Assembly (NCBI RefSeq): GCF_001436605.1
Contig: NZ_AYZL01000020.1
Coordinates: 310,001-374,000, forward strand
Direction of reading: 5' to 3'
Length of the DNA: 64,000 bases
Source: Holzapfeliella floricola DSM 23037 = JCM 16512
Lineage (GTDB): Bacteria; Bacillota; Bacilli; Lactobacillales; Lactobacillaceae
Positions 1 to 10,224 of the stretch are shown piece by piece. Every line of letters begins with the position of its first letter. Position 1 is the stretch's first letter. The notes below the pieces were generated by a model that was not told where the DNA came from, searched no databases, and saw only the letters and a list, made by a program, of their open reading frames with translations. The translations under genes were made by a program, and so were the position numbers.

Positions 1-3000
1 ACAATGCCATAACACCCGGGTCATTCGTTGGAATGGTTAATGGATCAATTCCACTTAAATCTTGTAGCATTCTAATCATTGTTGGATCATCATGACCTAA
101 AATGTCAAGTTTTAAGATATTATCATGAATCGAGTGAAAATCAAAGTGAGTTGTTTTCCATGTTGAACTTTGGTCATCTGCTGGATATTGAATAGGTGTG
201 AAATCATAAATATCCATATAATCAGGTACGACAATAATACCAGCGGGGTGTTGACCGGTTGTTCGTTTAACGCCTGTCGATCCTTTAGCCAAACGTTCAA
301 CTTCAGCCGTTCTTAAATCAAGCTCTTTTTCTTCCTCATAATGTTTAACATAACCAAATGCTGTTTTATCAGCCACAGTTCCAATAGTCCCTGCTCTAAA
401 TACACTGTCTTCACCAAATAAAACTTTGGTGTAATTATGTGCAACAGGTTGATAATCTCCGGAGAAGTTCAAATCAATATCTGGAACTTTGTCTCCTTTA
501 AATCCTAAGAAAGTTTCAAATGGAATATCATGACCATCTTTAACTAATTCTTTGTCACAGTTTGGGCATTTTTTATTAGGCAAATCATATCCCGATCCAT
601 ATTCACCTTTAGTATAAAATTCGGAATACTTACAACTAGCACAGCGATAATGTGGAGGTAGCGGATTTACTTCTGTGATTCCCGTCATTGTTGCTGCAAA
701 ACTCGATCCAACAGAACCCCGTGATCCAACTAAATAACCATCTTTATTAGATTTATACACTAGTTTTTGGGAAATCAAATAGATAACACTGAATCCATTT
801 CCAATAATACTTTTTAATTCGTGTTCAATACGGTCTTCAACAATTTGAGGTAATGGATTGCCATATAGTTCGTAAGCTTTATTATAAGATAATTCTCGAA
901 TCTCTTCTTCAGAATGCTCCATAATTGGCGTATACAGTTTATCTTTAACAGGAACAATGTCTTCTGTTGATTCAGCAATACGATTAGGATTAGCAACAAT
1001 TACTTGATAAGCAGTTTGTTCATCTAAAAAGTTAAACTCATCAAACATTTCTTGTGTTGTTCTAAAATGTAAATCGGGAAGATTTTGATGACGTAGTGGA
1101 CTACTCTTGATAGAAGATATTAGAATTTCGCGATAAATATGATCTTCTGGATTCAAGTAATGCACATCCCCTGTTACAACAACAGGCTTATCTAATTCTT
1201 GGCCAAGTCTAATCATATTTTTTAGGATATCTTGCAAATCTGCTTGATTACGAATTAATTCACGCTCAATTAAATAGCTGTAGGCACTCGGCGGTTGAAT
1301 TTCTAGATAATCATAATATTTCGCTAATTGTTTAGCCTCTTCATATCCTTTTTGCATCATTGCAGTGAATACTTCACCATCTGCACAACCACTTCCAATT
1401 AATAATCCTTCTCGATAATCATCAAGCAGGAATTTAGGCAAACGAGGTGTTCGATAATAGTACTTAATGTTAGCCATCGAAATGAGCTTAAATAAATTTT
1501 TTAATCCAGATTGTGTTTTTGCCAAGATAGTCATATGGCTTGGACGGGCTCTTTTATAGGTTAAATGCGGATTTTTATGTTGATTATAGTTATCTAAATT
1601 AGTTTCACCAAATTGATTGTCGAAGACCGTCATCAATTTGTACAACAAGTAACCGGTTGCTTCAGCATCACTATCGGCTCTGTGATGGTGTTCAAGGGTG
1701 ATTTGATACTTTCTAGATAATGTATCCAGCGTGTGGCGGCCTTGCTCTGGATGAAGTAATCGTGATAATTCTAGCGTATCAATAACAGGAATGGACACCT
1801 TTTTAAAACCAGACCTTACAAGTGCAGCGTTTAAAAAGCCGATATCAAATGATACATTGTGCCCAGCTATTGCTTCTGACTCTGACATAAACTTAACAAA
1901 ACGAGTCAAAACGTCTTTTTCATCATCGGCTTGTTCCACCATATCATCTGTGATACTAGTTAAATTAATCGTTGTTGTAGATAATGCTTCATGAGGATTA
2001 ATAAATTCATCGAATCGTTCAATGATCTCCCCATTTTTCATTCGAACAGCACCAATTTCAATGATTTGATCATAAACAGCTGACAAACCAGTCGTTTCAA
2101 CATCAAAAATAACATAATCAGCCGATTGGGCATCTAAACTGATTGGATTTTGAACGAGCAAATTTTTGCTATCATCAACAAAGTTTGCTTCTTGTCCGTA
2201 CAAAATTTTGACATCATTGGCTTGACCGGCTGCGTGTGCTTCAGGAAAAGCTTGTGCACCTGCATGATCAGTTACTGCAATTGCTTTATGGCCAAATCTA
2301 GCCGCAGCTTGAACATATTCTTTAATTGAATTAGTAGCATCCATTTGACTCATTGTCGTATGAAGATGAAGTTCTGCCCTCTTTTCCCCATCATAAGTAT
2401 CTTGACGTTCTGGTTTTTCAAAAACCTCAAAATCCTTAATCATGATAGTTAATTCTTGACTGTATTTGTCGTTTTGTGTTTGTCCCTTAACACGGGCCCA
2501 CATCCCGGGTTTGATGTTTTCAAAAACAGCTGTTTCTTGTTGATTTCGAGGGAATTTTTTAATTGTGATTGAGTCGCTGTAATCCGTTATCTTAGCAATC
2601 AACATTTTATTATCATTACGTAAACTACGAACTTCCACATCAAATAAATGTCCTTCAATAACAACATCTTGTTGTTCTTCTTGAATATCTTTTAACTGTT
2701 GAAATTGTGACTTAGGTGAAATGGGATTACCTAATGATGTTTGTGAACTTGTAACGGTTTGTTTTTTCGGTGCAGCTTGTTGTTTGTGAGCTTCGTGCTC
2801 AAGCGACTGCTCAAATTGTTGTTGCTGTTGGTACAGACTGTCCAGGTTTTTTAAAGATTGCGCTTCATCAATCACTGTTATTTTAATTTGATCAACTAAA
2901 AAACCGTGTTGTTGCAGTAACTCTGTTAGTTCAACTAACACATCATCTGTAATCATAGCTTGACTGACTGCATTTTCTAGTTTCAAAGTTAAAACCCGAT

Positions 3001-3373
3001 TTTGATAGTCAGATTTTGAGTTCAATAAAATACGTTTAATCATAGATGAACTTGTAAGATGGTGTTCAATAATATCTTGATAATAATCATTATCAATAGC
3101 ATCTGACTTTTCACCGAAGGCAACAACCAACTCTGGTTCTACAAAGCTAGAGAGTTCCTGTGTAACCGCTTGTTTCAATAGTTGATAGGCTGAAAATGAT
3201 ATTTTTTTAGGAAAAAAAAGGTGGAAAATCCACTTTCTTTCTTGTTGGTAGACATCCACTTTTTTTATTTGACCTTGATAAAAACTATCATTTTCAGAAA
3301 ATCCATCAGCAACTAATTGATTAAACTTAACTTGATTTAATAAATTTAAAAATAGTTGATTTTCTTTAGACAT
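1..3373 (-). CDS. polC: DNA polymerase III PolC-type alpha subunit (C-terminus cut by window edge)
   Basis: Replicative DNA polymerase of low-GC Gram-positives with built-in 3'-5' proofreading. About 1124 codons are present; the family is usually about 1440 residues, so roughly the last fifth lies beyond base 1. Visible in order from the ATG at 3371-3373: an N-terminal domain, an OB region, a split PHP domain with HLHTTMSQMD, an inserted DnaQ-like exonuclease starting DYVIFDVETTGLS (near base 2100), then the polymerase region with a GSRGSVGSSFAATMTG block, CPNC and CASC zinc-finger cysteines (near 550 and 640), and the catalytic PDIDLNFSG (near 490). The start follows the proS stop by three bases, with a weak AGGG ribosome site inside the end of proS, so the two are translationally linked. 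Confidence 0.97.
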   Translation of the reverse strand, partial: MSKENQLFLNLLNQVKFNQLVADGFSENDSFYQGQIKKVDVYQQERKWIFHLFFPKKISFSAYQLLKQAVTQELSSFVEPELVVAFGEKSDAIDNDYYQDIIEHHLTSSSMIKRILLNSKSDYQNRVLTLKLENAVSQAMITDDVLVELTELLQQHGFLVDQIKITVIDEAQSLKNLDSLYQQQQQFEQSLEHEAHKQQAAPKKQTVTSSQTSLGNPISPKSQFQQLKDIQEEQQDVVIEGHLFDVEVRSLRNDNKMLIAKITDYSDSITIKKFPRNQQETAVFENIKPGMWARVKGQTQNDKYSQELTIMIKDFEVFEKPERQDTYDGEKRAELHLHTTMSQMDATNSIKEYVQAAARFGHKAIAVTDHAGAQAFPEAHAAGQANDVKILYGQEANFVDDSKNLLVQNPISLDAQSADYVIFDVETTGLSAVYDQIIEIGAVRMKNGEIIERFDEFINPHEALSTTTINLTSITDDMVEQADDEKDVLTRFVKFMSESEAIAGHNVSFDIGFLNAALVRSGFKKVSIPVIDTLELSRLLHPEQGRHTLDTLSRKYQITLEHHHRADSDAEATGYLLYKLMTVFDNQFGETNLDNYNQHKNPHLTYKRARPSHMTILAKTQSGLKNLFKLISMANIKYYYRTPRLPKFLLDDYREGLLIGSGCADGEVFTAMMQKGYEEAKQLAKYYDYLEIQPPSAYSYLIERELIRNQADLQDILKNMIRLGQELDKPVVVTGDVHYLNPEDHIYREILISSIKSSPLRHQNLPDLHFRTTQEMFDEFNFLDEQTAYQVIVANPNRIAESTEDIVPVKDKLYTPIMEHSEEEIRELSYNKAYELYGNPLPQIVEDRIEHELKSIIGNGFSVIYLISQKLVYKSNKDGYLVGSRGSVGSSFAATMTGITEVNPLPPHYRCASCKYSEFYTKGEYGSGYDLPNKKCPNCDKELVKDGHDIPFETFLGFKGDKVPDIDLNFSGDYQPVAHNYTKVLFGEDSVFRAGTIGTVADKTAFGYVKHYEEEKELDLRTAEVERLAKGSTGVKRTTGQHPAGIIVVPDYMDIYDFTPIQYPADDQSSTWKTTHFDFHSIHDNILKLDILGHDDPTMIRMLQDLSGIDPLTIPTNDPGVMAL

Positions 3374-3376
3374 GTT

Positions 3377-5071
3377 TTACCCTATTTCGTTTTTTAAATA
3401 ATTTGCAACTTCAGAAATTTGAAGTTCCACTGCTTCTTTTGTTTGATTATTTTTAACTTCTACAATTCCTTCAGCAGCTTTTTTACCAATAATGACACGG
3501 AACGGTGCACCTAGTAAATCAGCATCTGCAAATTTTACACCTGGACGTTCTGCACGATCATCATATAAAACTTCAAATTTACTTTGTAAGTCTTGATACA
3601 TCTTTTCAGAAATCTGTGTTTGTTCGTCATTATTCATTTTCATTTGAATAAGATGTACTTCAAAAGGTGCTACTTCTTTAGGCCATAGGATACCACGGTC
3701 ATCATGGTGCTGTTCAATAATGGCAGAAAGCAATCTTGAAACACCGATTCCATATGACCCCATAATGACAGGTTGAGCTTTACCATTTTCATCTAAGAAC
3801 TTAGCATTCATTGCTTCTGAGTACCGTGTTCCTAATTTAAAGATATGACCAATTTCAATACCACGAGTAAATTTCAACTCAGCTTTTCCAGTCGGATCTA
3901 ATTCTCCTTCTTTAACAACAGTAATATCTGCAAAATTATCAGGCGTAAAGTCACGGTTTAAGTTAATATTTTTAAGTTGGAAGCCTGTTTCATTAGCTCC
4001 TACAACGAAGTTTGCCATATTTTGAACATTGCAGTCAGCAATAACTTCTTTAGCAAAATTTTGTCCAACAGGTCCAATACTACCAGCTTTTACTTGTGTT
4101 AATTCAAATTGTTCATCATTAGTTGCTAAGCGTAAGTCTTCAACTTGTAATAAGTTCTTCAACTTCACTTCGTTAACTTCTTGATCACCTCTAATTAAAA
4201 CAAGAACAGGTGTTTCATCTGCAATATAAACAACACTTTTGACAATGTCTTTTTCGCTAATTTTTAAGAAGTCTGCTAAGTCAGCAATAGTCTTGATATT
4301 AGGTGTGGCTACTTTTTCAACGTCTTGTAATGGTGCGTTGTTTTCTTCTTTGACAAAATAACTTGAAGCCATTTCAATGTTAGCAGCATAGCCTGAATCA
4401 GTATAAACAATTGTATCTTCACCAATAGCTGCAGGAGCACCAAATTCTAGTGAATCAGATCCACCCATTGCACCAGCATCACCAATAATCGGCTTAACTT
4501 CTACGCCAGTTCTAGCGAAGATTTTAAGGTAAGCATTCTTCATATCTTCGTATTGTTGATCAAGTTGTTCGTAGTTACTTGCAAAGCTGTAACCATCTTT
4601 CATAATAAATTCACGACCACGAAGTAGTCCAAATCTTGGACGATTTTCATCACGGAACTTAGTTTGAATTTGGAATAATGAAAATGGTAAGCGTTTGTAA
4701 CTTTTAATTTCTTGAGCGACAATTTCAGTAAATGTTTCTTCATGTGTAGGACCTAAGATAAAGTCACGTTCATGGCGATCTTTCAATTTAAATAAGTTAG
4801 GTCCATAAGAATCATAACGACCAGATTTTTGCCATAATGAAGCAGGTAATAATTCTGGCATCATCATTTCGCTTGAATCAATTGCTTCCATTTCTTCACG
4901 GATGATTTGTGATACTTTTGATAATACACGATTTGCCAATGGTAAATAAGAATAAACACCGGCAGTGACTTGGCGTACATAACCACCACGTAACATTAAC
5001 TGATGGCTGACAGCTTCAGCATCAGAAGGTGTTTCTTTTAAGGTTGGCATAAAAAATTTAGATTGTTTCAT
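3377..5071 (-). CDS. proS: prolyl-tRNA synthetase
   Basis: Class II aminoacyl-tRNA synthetase charging tRNA-Pro. 564 residues, the normal bacterial length with the INS editing insertion. Motif 2 is seen as FRDENRPRFGLLRGREF, motif 3 as GSYGIGVSRLL, and an early PTHEETFTEI block matches bacterial ProRS. The insertion (about residues 230-380) carries the YbaK-like fold that hydrolyses Ala-tRNA-Pro. A strong GGAGG sits just before the ATG. It lies between rseP and polC as in other lactobacilli, 20 bases after rseP, so it is probably cotranscribed with the envelope genes upstream. No T-box leader is present. Confidence 0.97.
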   Translation of the reverse strand: MKQSKFFMPTLKETPSDAEAVSHQLMLRGGYVRQVTAGVYSYLPLANRVLSKVSQIIREEMEAIDSSEMMMPELLPASLWQKSGRYDSYGPNLFKLKDRHERDFILGPTHEETFTEIVAQEIKSYKRLPFSLFQIQTKFRDENRPRFGLLRGREFIMKDGYSFASNYEQLDQQYEDMKNAYLKIFARTGVEVKPIIGDAGAMGGSDSLEFGAPAAIGEDTIVYTDSGYAANIEMASSYFVKEENNAPLQDVEKVATPNIKTIADLADFLKISEKDIVKSVVYIADETPVLVLIRGDQEVNEVKLKNLLQVEDLRLATNDEQFELTQVKAGSIGPVGQNFAKEVIADCNVQNMANFVVGANETGFQLKNINLNRDFTPDNFADITVVKEGELDPTGKAELKFTRGIEIGHIFKLGTRYSEAMNAKFLDENGKAQPVIMGSYGIGVSRLLSAIIEQHHDDRGILWPKEVAPFEVHLIQMKMNNDEQTQISEKMYQDLQSKFEVLYDDRAERPGVKFADADLLGAPFRVIIGKKAAEGIVEVKNNQTKEAVELQISEVANYLKNEIG

Positions 5072-5091
5072 AGTTCCTCCAACTAAGTTAC

Positions 5092-6354
5092 TTATTTAAT
5101 AAAATAGCGATAAATATCGTTTCCGGTTACAGCAATGATTAATGCGAATAAAATAACCACACCTACGATATTAATAATCACTTCTTTTTCTTGTGAAACT
5201 GGTTTTCCACGAAGTAATTCATACAGGTTAAGTAGTAATTTACCACCATCCAATCCTGGAATTGGTAATAAATTCATAATTCCTAAGTTAATCGATATTG
5301 CACCCAAGAAATACAAAATACTTAAAAATCCTTGGTTAGATAAATCTGAAGCTTGCTTATAGATACCAACCGGTCCAGACAACTTATTCAAGCTAAAGCC
5401 AGTAACTAAGCTTTTGACACCTTTGAAAATTAAAGTTGCTGTATTAGTTGTTAAATTCCAACCTTGATTAATACGAGCTGAAAATGAGCCATCAACATCA
5501 AATGTTAATCCCAACAAACGATAATTAGTTTCATTTTCAGTAATTGTTTGTGGTGTAACTGTTTTTTGAACACTTTGTCCGTTACGTTCAATCTCAACTG
5601 TTACCTGTTCATTTTTTGTGGTGCTAAGATATTGTTGAATATCTGTTGTTGACGCAATATTTTGTTGATCAACTTTGACTATTTTATCCCCTTTTTCAAT
5701 TCCAGCTGTTTGTGCAGGTGAGTTTTGTGAGAAGTTATTAACTACTGTTGTTGGTGCACCGGCTGAAACAAAAGCATAAATCATAAAAACAACCAAGGTT
5801 AACAATGCGTTATTGAAAGGACCCGCAAAGTTGGTTGCGATTTTCTTCCAAACCGAAACAGACTGCATTTGAACATCCCTTGGTGCAATTTGAAGTTCTG
5901 TTCCGTTTTCTTCAATAATCGTGGCATCATGAATAACATCAAAGTGTCTTAACTTTTCCTCATCGCCATTTTCAAAGCCCTCAATATAAAGTGTGTCTTC
6001 TAAATCAGCTTTTTTTACCTGAACGGGAATACCGTCAAAAGAAATATCATCCGATGTAGTATTAATACGGACGACTTGTCCTTTTTCATTCAATTGAAGT
6101 AATACCATTGATCCGGGATCAATTTTTGCCGTGTCATCTGGACCAGCTAATCTAACATAACCACCTAACGGCAACCATCTAACAGTATAAGTTGTATTTT
6201 TGTGTAATTTTTGAAATAATTTTGGTCCCATTCCGACAGAAAATTCACGGACAAGAATGCCTGACTTTTTAGCTACAATAAAGTGCCCAAATTCATGGAC
6301 GACCACTAAAATCCCAAAAATGATAAGAAATATAAGAATTCCAAGCATCTGCAT
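5092..6354 (-). CDS. rseP: RIP site-2 metalloprotease RseP/Eep
   Basis: Intramembrane zinc protease that clips transmembrane segments of anti-sigma factors, signal-peptide remnants and peptide pheromone precursors (Eep in enterococci). 420 residues. The first membrane helix holds the zinc motif HEFGH (H20, E21, H24); a single PDZ domain follows at about 195-270; the second metal-ligand motif is in NLLPIPGLDGGKLL near the C-terminus, followed by two hydrophobic helices. The first ATG is preferred because AGGAG lies 11 bases ahead of it. It follows cdsA by 23 bases in the same operon, the usual Firmicute arrangement. Confidence 0.95.
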   Translation of the reverse strand: MQMLGILIFLIIFGILVVVHEFGHFIVAKKSGILVREFSVGMGPKLFQKLHKNTTYTVRWLPLGGYVRLAGPDDTAKIDPGSMVLLQLNEKGQVVRINTTSDDISFDGIPVQVKKADLEDTLYIEGFENGDEEKLRHFDVIHDATIIEENGTELQIAPRDVQMQSVSVWKKIATNFAGPFNNALLTLVVFMIYAFVSAGAPTTVVNNFSQNSPAQTAGIEKGDKIVKVDQQNIASTTDIQQYLSTTKNEQVTVEIERNGQSVQKTVTPQTITENETNYRLLGLTFDVDGSFSARINQGWNLTTNTATLIFKGVKSLVTGFSLNKLSGPVGIYKQASDLSNQGFLSILYFLGAISINLGIMNLLPIPGLDGGKLLLNLYELLRGKPVSQEKEVIINIVGVVILFALIIAVTGNDIYRYFIK

Positions 6355-6377
6355 TTACTCTTTGACTCCTGTTCTTT

Positions 6378-7154
6378 TTAAAATAATCCAATTAAATAGG
6401 CAATAGGCAATACAAACAATAGGCTATCAAAACGGTCCAAAATTCCACCGTGACCTGGTAGAATCGTCCCACTATCCTTGACTCGATAAAAACGTTTGTA
6501 AGCCGATTCTACTAAGTCACCAATTTGACCAACTATTGATAATAAGCCGCTCATAATGACTATTTGTATCCATGACATATTTAATGGCACAAGGCTAGTA
6601 TATAGTAGTGCTGCTAAAATTGCGACAACAACCCCACCCACAGAACCTTCAATCGTTTTATTGGGACTAATCGGTTTATACAGTGGATGTTTACCTATTG
6701 TTCTCCCAACTAGATAAGCTCCACTATCTGTAATCCAAATTATCACCAATAATAAACCAACTAGTGCCAGTCCTTTTTCAGATGCTCTAGCTTGTAAAAA
6801 GTAATGGAATCCTTGTCCAACATATAACGATGTAATGGCGATAACACCAACATCTTCAAAATTGAATCGATTGGAGTCAACAATAGTTAACCCTAGTAAT
6901 AAAACCATTAAAAGTAAGAATACTCGATAACGGTCCATCGGCAAGTTTTGATCAAAAACAGTCAAAGAAACTGCAGATAAAGCAGCCAATATAAAGTCTA
7001 CGGAAACTAAAACTCGTTTTTTCATCATGTAAATTTCAGCCATGGCAATAATACTCAAAATCGCCATAATAATCGTTAAATAAATCCCCCCAAAATAAAC
7101 TAAAGGAATCGCGATTGCCAAAGCAACTAGCGCCGTCAATACACGTATCTTCAT
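6378..7154 (-). CDS. cdsA: phosphatidate cytidylyltransferase
   Basis: Integral membrane enzyme making CDP-diacylglycerol from CTP and phosphatidic acid, the branch point for phosphatidylglycerol and cardiolipin. About 258 residues with seven to eight hydrophobic segments. The family signature near the C-terminus is clear (KDSGTILPGHGGILDRFDSL), preceded by SPNKTIEGSVGG. A GTG two codons upstream (7160) is also in frame, but the AAGAAGAG ribosome site is eight bases from the ATG at 7154 and only two from the GTG, so the ATG is chosen. It sits between uppS and rseP, the conserved order. Confidence 0.95.
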   Translation of the reverse strand: MKIRVLTALVALAIAIPLVYFGGIYLTIIMAILSIIAMAEIYMMKKRVLVSVDFILAALSAVSLTVFDQNLPMDRYRVFLLLMVLLLGLTIVDSNRFNFEDVGVIAITSLYVGQGFHYFLQARASEKGLALVGLLLVIIWITDSGAYLVGRTIGKHPLYKPISPNKTIEGSVGGVVVAILAALLYTSLVPLNMSWIQIVIMSGLLSIVGQIGDLVESAYKRFYRVKDSGTILPGHGGILDRFDSLLFVLPIAYLIGLF

Positions 7155-7183
7155 TAGCACGTCTCTTCTTTCTTTTTGGACTA

Positions 7184-7894
7184 TTATAATTTACCAAAAC
7201 GTCGATGACGCTTAGAAAAGTCCTCGATAATATCAGTCAAGTCTTCTTTAGAGAAGTCTGGCCAACTTTTATCTGTGAAGGCAAACTCGGTATAAGCTAA
7301 TTGCCAAAGTAAAAAGTTTGAAAGTCTTTGTTCACCACTTGTCCTAATTAACAAATCAGGATCTTCAAATTGACTAGTTAATAAATGCTTTTCAATCACA
7401 TCCTCTGTCACATTAGAGGGGCTTAATTCGCCTAATTGAATTTGCTGGCCTATCTCTTGAACTGCTTGTGTTAATTCACGTCTTGCACCATAATTTAATG
7501 CAAAATTCAAAACTAATCCTGTATTATTACTTGTTTGGTCAACCGCTTTCATCACAACATCATAAGTTGATTGGGGTAATTCGTCCAAAAACCCCATAAC
7601 GTTTACTCGAACATTTTCTGCCATCAATTCTGGCATAAATTTATCAAAAAATAGCGCTGGTAATTTCATTAGATAGCCCACTTCTTCGGTTGGACGTCCC
7701 CAATTTTCAGTTGAAAAAGCATATAGAGTTAAAACTCTGATACCTAGATGACTAGCTGCTTTTGTAATAGTTTTTACATTGTCCATTCCTTTTTTATGTC
7801 CAGCGACTCTTGGTAAAAATCGCTTTTTGGCCCAGCGACCATTTCCGTCCATAATAATTGCTAAATGGTTGAGATTACTTGATTGTGATTTCAT
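7184..7894 (-). CDS. uppS: undecaprenyl diphosphate synthase (cis-prenyltransferase)
   Basis: Makes the C55 lipid carrier for peptidoglycan and teichoic acid by adding isopentenyl units to farnesyl diphosphate, which ispA in this window would supply. 236 residues from the ATG at 7892-7894, which has AGGA six bases upstream; an in-frame TTG five codons earlier (7909) overlaps that ribosome site and is rejected. Signatures seen: [13 protein letters not shown] with the catalytic Asp, [11 protein letters not shown], and [19 protein letters not shown] with the RxSxE pyrophosphate ligands. A terminator hairpin lies directly upstream, so expression should be lower than that of frr. Confidence 0.96.
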   Translation of the reverse strand: MKSQSSNLNHLAIIMDGNGRWAKKRFLPRVAGHKKGMDNVKTITKAASHLGIRVLTLYAFSTENWGRPTEEVGYLMKLPALFFDKFMPELMAENVRVNVMGFLDELPQSTYDVVMKAVDQTSNNTGLVLNFALNYGARRELTQAVQEIGQQIQLGELSPSNVTEDVIEKHLLTSQFEDPDLLIRTSGEQRLSNFLLWQLAYTEFAFTDKSWPDFSKEDLTDIIEDFSKRHRRFGKL

Positions 7895-7907
7895 TTGTAT
7901 TCCTATC

Positions 7908-7932
7908 AAAAAACCGAAGTTTTAACCTTCGG
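7908..7932 (-). terminator. intrinsic terminator overlapping the frr stop codon
   Basis: On the minus strand CCGAAG and CTTCGG pair around a seven-base loop (stem arms 7927-7932 and 7914-7919) and are followed by six T. The TAA of frr (7922-7924) lies in the loop. The terminator precedes uppS, whose own ribosome site begins within 15 bases, so partial read-through is likely. Confidence 0.7.
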
Positions 7933-8479
7933 TAATTTCAGCACTTTTTGCATCGGATGCTTCTTCAATTTCTTTAATTGCATCGTCAGTTAATTTTTGA
8001 ATGTCTTTTTCTAACGAACGTAAATCATCTTCTGTGATATCGCTATTTTTTTGTTGTTTTTTAACATCTTCCATTGCATCGCGACGAATGTTACGAATAG
8101 CAACTTTTCCTTGCTCAGCAATTTTACCAACTTCTTTAGCTAGTTCTTGACGACGTTCACCAGTTAGTTGAGGAATAACCAAACGAATAACATCACCATC
8201 ATTAGCAGGGTTCAATCCTAAATCAGAAGCTAAAATAGCTTTTTCAATATCACCTAATGATGACTTGTCGTAAGGTGAAACCATCAAAACACGAGCTTCT
8301 GGAATTGTTACAGATGCCATTTGATTCAATGGTGTTGGTGCCCCATAATAGTTAACTTTAACTGGGTTTAAAATACTTGCATTAGCCTTACCTGCACGAA
8401 CATTTCCGATTTCATGTTGATACACTTGTACGCTTTTTTTCATTGATTCTTTAGCATTAGTCGTTGCTTGATTTTGCAT
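7922..8479 (-). CDS. frr: ribosome recycling factor
   Basis: Splits post-termination 70S ribosomes together with EF-G. 185 residues, the standard length. The three-helix-bundle family is recognised from [21 protein letters not shown] near the N-terminus and [14 protein letters not shown] in the second half. GGAGG lies nine bases before the ATG. It follows the pyrH stop by two bases and is the last highly expressed gene before the hairpin at 7908-7932. Confidence 0.98.
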   Translation of the reverse strand: MQNQATTNAKESMKKSVQVYQHEIGNVRAGKANASILNPVKVNYYGAPTPLNQMASVTIPEARVLMVSPYDKSSLGDIEKAILASDLGLNPANDGDVIRLVIPQLTGERRQELAKEVGKIAEQGKVAIRNIRRDAMEDVKKQQKNSDITEDDLRSLEKDIQKLTDDAIKEIEEASDAKSAEITEG

Positions 8480-8481
8480 TA

Positions 8482-9207
8482 TTATTTTCCTCCGCGAATT
8501 TTTGTTCCAATATCTTCTCCGAGTACAACACGCTCAATATTTCCTGGTTCGTTAATATTAAAAACGATTAATGGAATATCGTTATCCATTGATAAGAAGC
8601 TCGCTGTCATATCCATTACTCGAAGGTCTTTATTAATCATATCTGACTGTGATAGCTCATCAAATTTAACAGCATCTGGGTCTTGTTTTGGATCTGCTGA
8701 GTAAACACCATCAACATTATTTTTAGCCATCAAAATAACTTCTGCGTCCATTTCAGCAGCCCTAAGTGCTGCAACAGTATCAGTTGAAAAGTAAGGATTA
8801 CCAGTTCCAGCAGCAAAGATAACCACACGATGTTTTTCAAGATGACGGATTGCACGACGACGGATATAAGGTTCTGCAATTTGACGCATTTCAATCGCTG
8901 TTTGAACACGCGTTGGCACGCCTACAGATTCTAGACCATCTTGTAAAGCTAAACTGTTCATAACAGTTGCTAGCATTCCCATGTAGTCGGCTTGCGAACG
9001 TTCCATACCTAATTTAGCACCGGTTTCTCCACGCCAAATATTTCCACCGCCTACAACAATTGAAATTTCTACACCCAGTTCATGAACTGACTTAATTTCT
9101 TCGGCTAAACTTTCAATGATTTCAGGATTAATCCCAAAACCATCTTTACCGGCTAAAGCTTCACCACTAACCTTTAAAACAACTCGTTTATAATTAATTG
9201 AACTCAT
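8482..9207 (-). CDS. pyrH: UMP kinase
   Basis: Phosphorylates UMP to UDP in pyrimidine nucleotide synthesis; bacterial UMP kinases are hexameric amino-acid-kinase-fold enzymes regulated by GTP and UTP. 241 residues. Visible: [17 protein letters not shown] at the N-terminus, [11 protein letters not shown], and the [20 protein letters not shown] region toward the C-terminus. AGGAGGATTCC directly precedes the ATG. It is separated from tsf by a terminator and has its own extended -10 promoter, so it starts a pyrH-frr unit. Confidence 0.97.
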   Translation of the reverse strand: MSSINYKRVVLKVSGEALAGKDGFGINPEIIESLAEEIKSVHELGVEISIVVGGGNIWRGETGAKLGMERSQADYMGMLATVMNSLALQDGLESVGVPTRVQTAIEMRQIAEPYIRRRAIRHLEKHRVVIFAAGTGNPYFSTDTVAALRAAEMDAEVILMAKNNVDGVYSADPKQDPDAVKFDELSQSDMINKDLRVMDMTASFLSMDNDIPLIVFNINEPGNIERVVLGEDIGTKIRGGK

Positions 9208-9232
9208 GGAATCCTCCTACTATACTGATAAC

Positions 9233-9241
9233 ATTTTATCA
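9233..9241 (-). promoter_or_regulatory. extended -10 promoter of pyrH
   Basis: TGATAAAAT on the minus strand (TG plus -10 TAAAAT at 9238-9233), about 25 bases before the pyrH start. No good -35 element is seen. It lies just after the tsf terminator, as expected for transcription restarting there. Confidence 0.5.
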
Positions 9242-9270
9242 TATTTAAAGTATTAAATCGTATTTTTTCC

Positions 9271-9300
9271 AAAAAAATAACACCTCAACGGTGTTAAAAT
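9271..9300 (-). terminator. intrinsic terminator after tsf
   Basis: AACACC and GGTGTT pair around a five-base loop and are followed on the minus strand by A and seven T. It lies five bases after the tsf stop and separates rpsB-tsf from pyrH-frr. Confidence 0.8.
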
Positions 9301-9304
9301 TTTG

Positions 9305-10186
9305 TTATTTTCTAACTTGACTCATAACTTCTTCAACAAAGTTATCAGCTTTCTTTTCGATTCCTTCGCCGACTTCATAACGAACAAAGTTAATTACTTT
9401 TCCGCCCTTAGATTCAACGAATTGTTGAACTGTTTGGTCAGGATCTTTAACGAATTCTTGGTCTACTAAACTAATTTCTGATAAGAATTTGTTCATACGA
9501 CCTTCAACGATTTTTGGAATAATCTTTTCAGGTTTTCCTTCGTTTTTAGTTTCTTCAGTGAAAGCTGCTTTTTCATGTTCTAAAACTTCTGAAGGAACGT
9601 CGTCACGTGAAACAAACTTAGGATTAATAGCTGCAACGTGCATTGCAACGTCTTTAGCTGTTTGTTCGTCAGCACCTTCTAATGTTACAAGTGCTAGGAT
9701 TGTTCCGCCATTGTGTAAGTAAGCACCAAATACTTGGTTGTCTTCTTTTTTCACTAGGTTAAAACGACGGAAACTAATTTTTTCACCAATAACAGATGTT
9801 AGGTTTGTAACTTCGTCTTGAACTGTACCATTTTCGTTGTATGGTAAAGCCATTGCTGCTTCAACTGATTCAGGTTGAGCTTCAGCAATTTTACCAGCTA
9901 CATCTTTAACAAAAGATACGAAACGATCGTTTGATGAAACAAAGTCTGTTTCTGAGTTAACTTCAACCATTGCTGCAGTGTTTCCACTAAATTCAACATC
10001 TGCTAAACCTTCAGCAGCAACGCGATCACTCTTCTTAGCTGCTTTTAAAGCACCTTTTTTACGAAGTTCGTCGATTGCTAGGTCCATGTCACCGTCTGTA
10101 GCAACAAGCGCTTTTTTAGCGTCCATCATACCAGCACCGGTTTTTTCACGAAGTTCTTTTACTTGAGCCGCTGTAATACCAGCCAT
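9305..10186 (-). CDS. tsf: elongation factor Ts
   Basis: Guanine nucleotide exchange factor for EF-Tu. 293 residues. The N-terminal UBA-like domain begins [20 protein letters not shown], followed by the family signature [20 protein letters not shown]; the core contains [13 protein letters not shown], whose TDFV residues contact EF-Tu. AGGAGG is seven to eight bases before the ATG. It is the second gene of the rpsB-tsf operon, 38 bases after rpsB. Confidence 0.98.
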   Translation of the reverse strand: MAGITAAQVKELREKTGAGMMDAKKALVATDGDMDLAIDELRKKGALKAAKKSDRVAAEGLADVEFSGNTAAMVEVNSETDFVSSNDRFVSFVKDVAGKIAEAQPESVEAAMALPYNENGTVQDEVTNLTSVIGEKISFRRFNLVKKEDNQVFGAYLHNGGTILALVTLEGADEQTAKDVAMHVAAINPKFVSRDDVPSEVLEHEKAAFTEETKNEGKPEKIIPKIVEGRMNKFLSEISLVDQEFVKDPDQTVQQFVESKGGKVINFVRYEVGEGIEKKADNFVEEVMSQVRK

Positions 10187-10224
10187 GTCAAATACCTCCT
10201 ATTAAATTTTCAAGTTAATTAAAA

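Noticed and set aside
5072-5091. T-box riboswitch upstream of proS
   Set aside because: Only 20 bases separate proS from rseP, far too short for a T-box leader.
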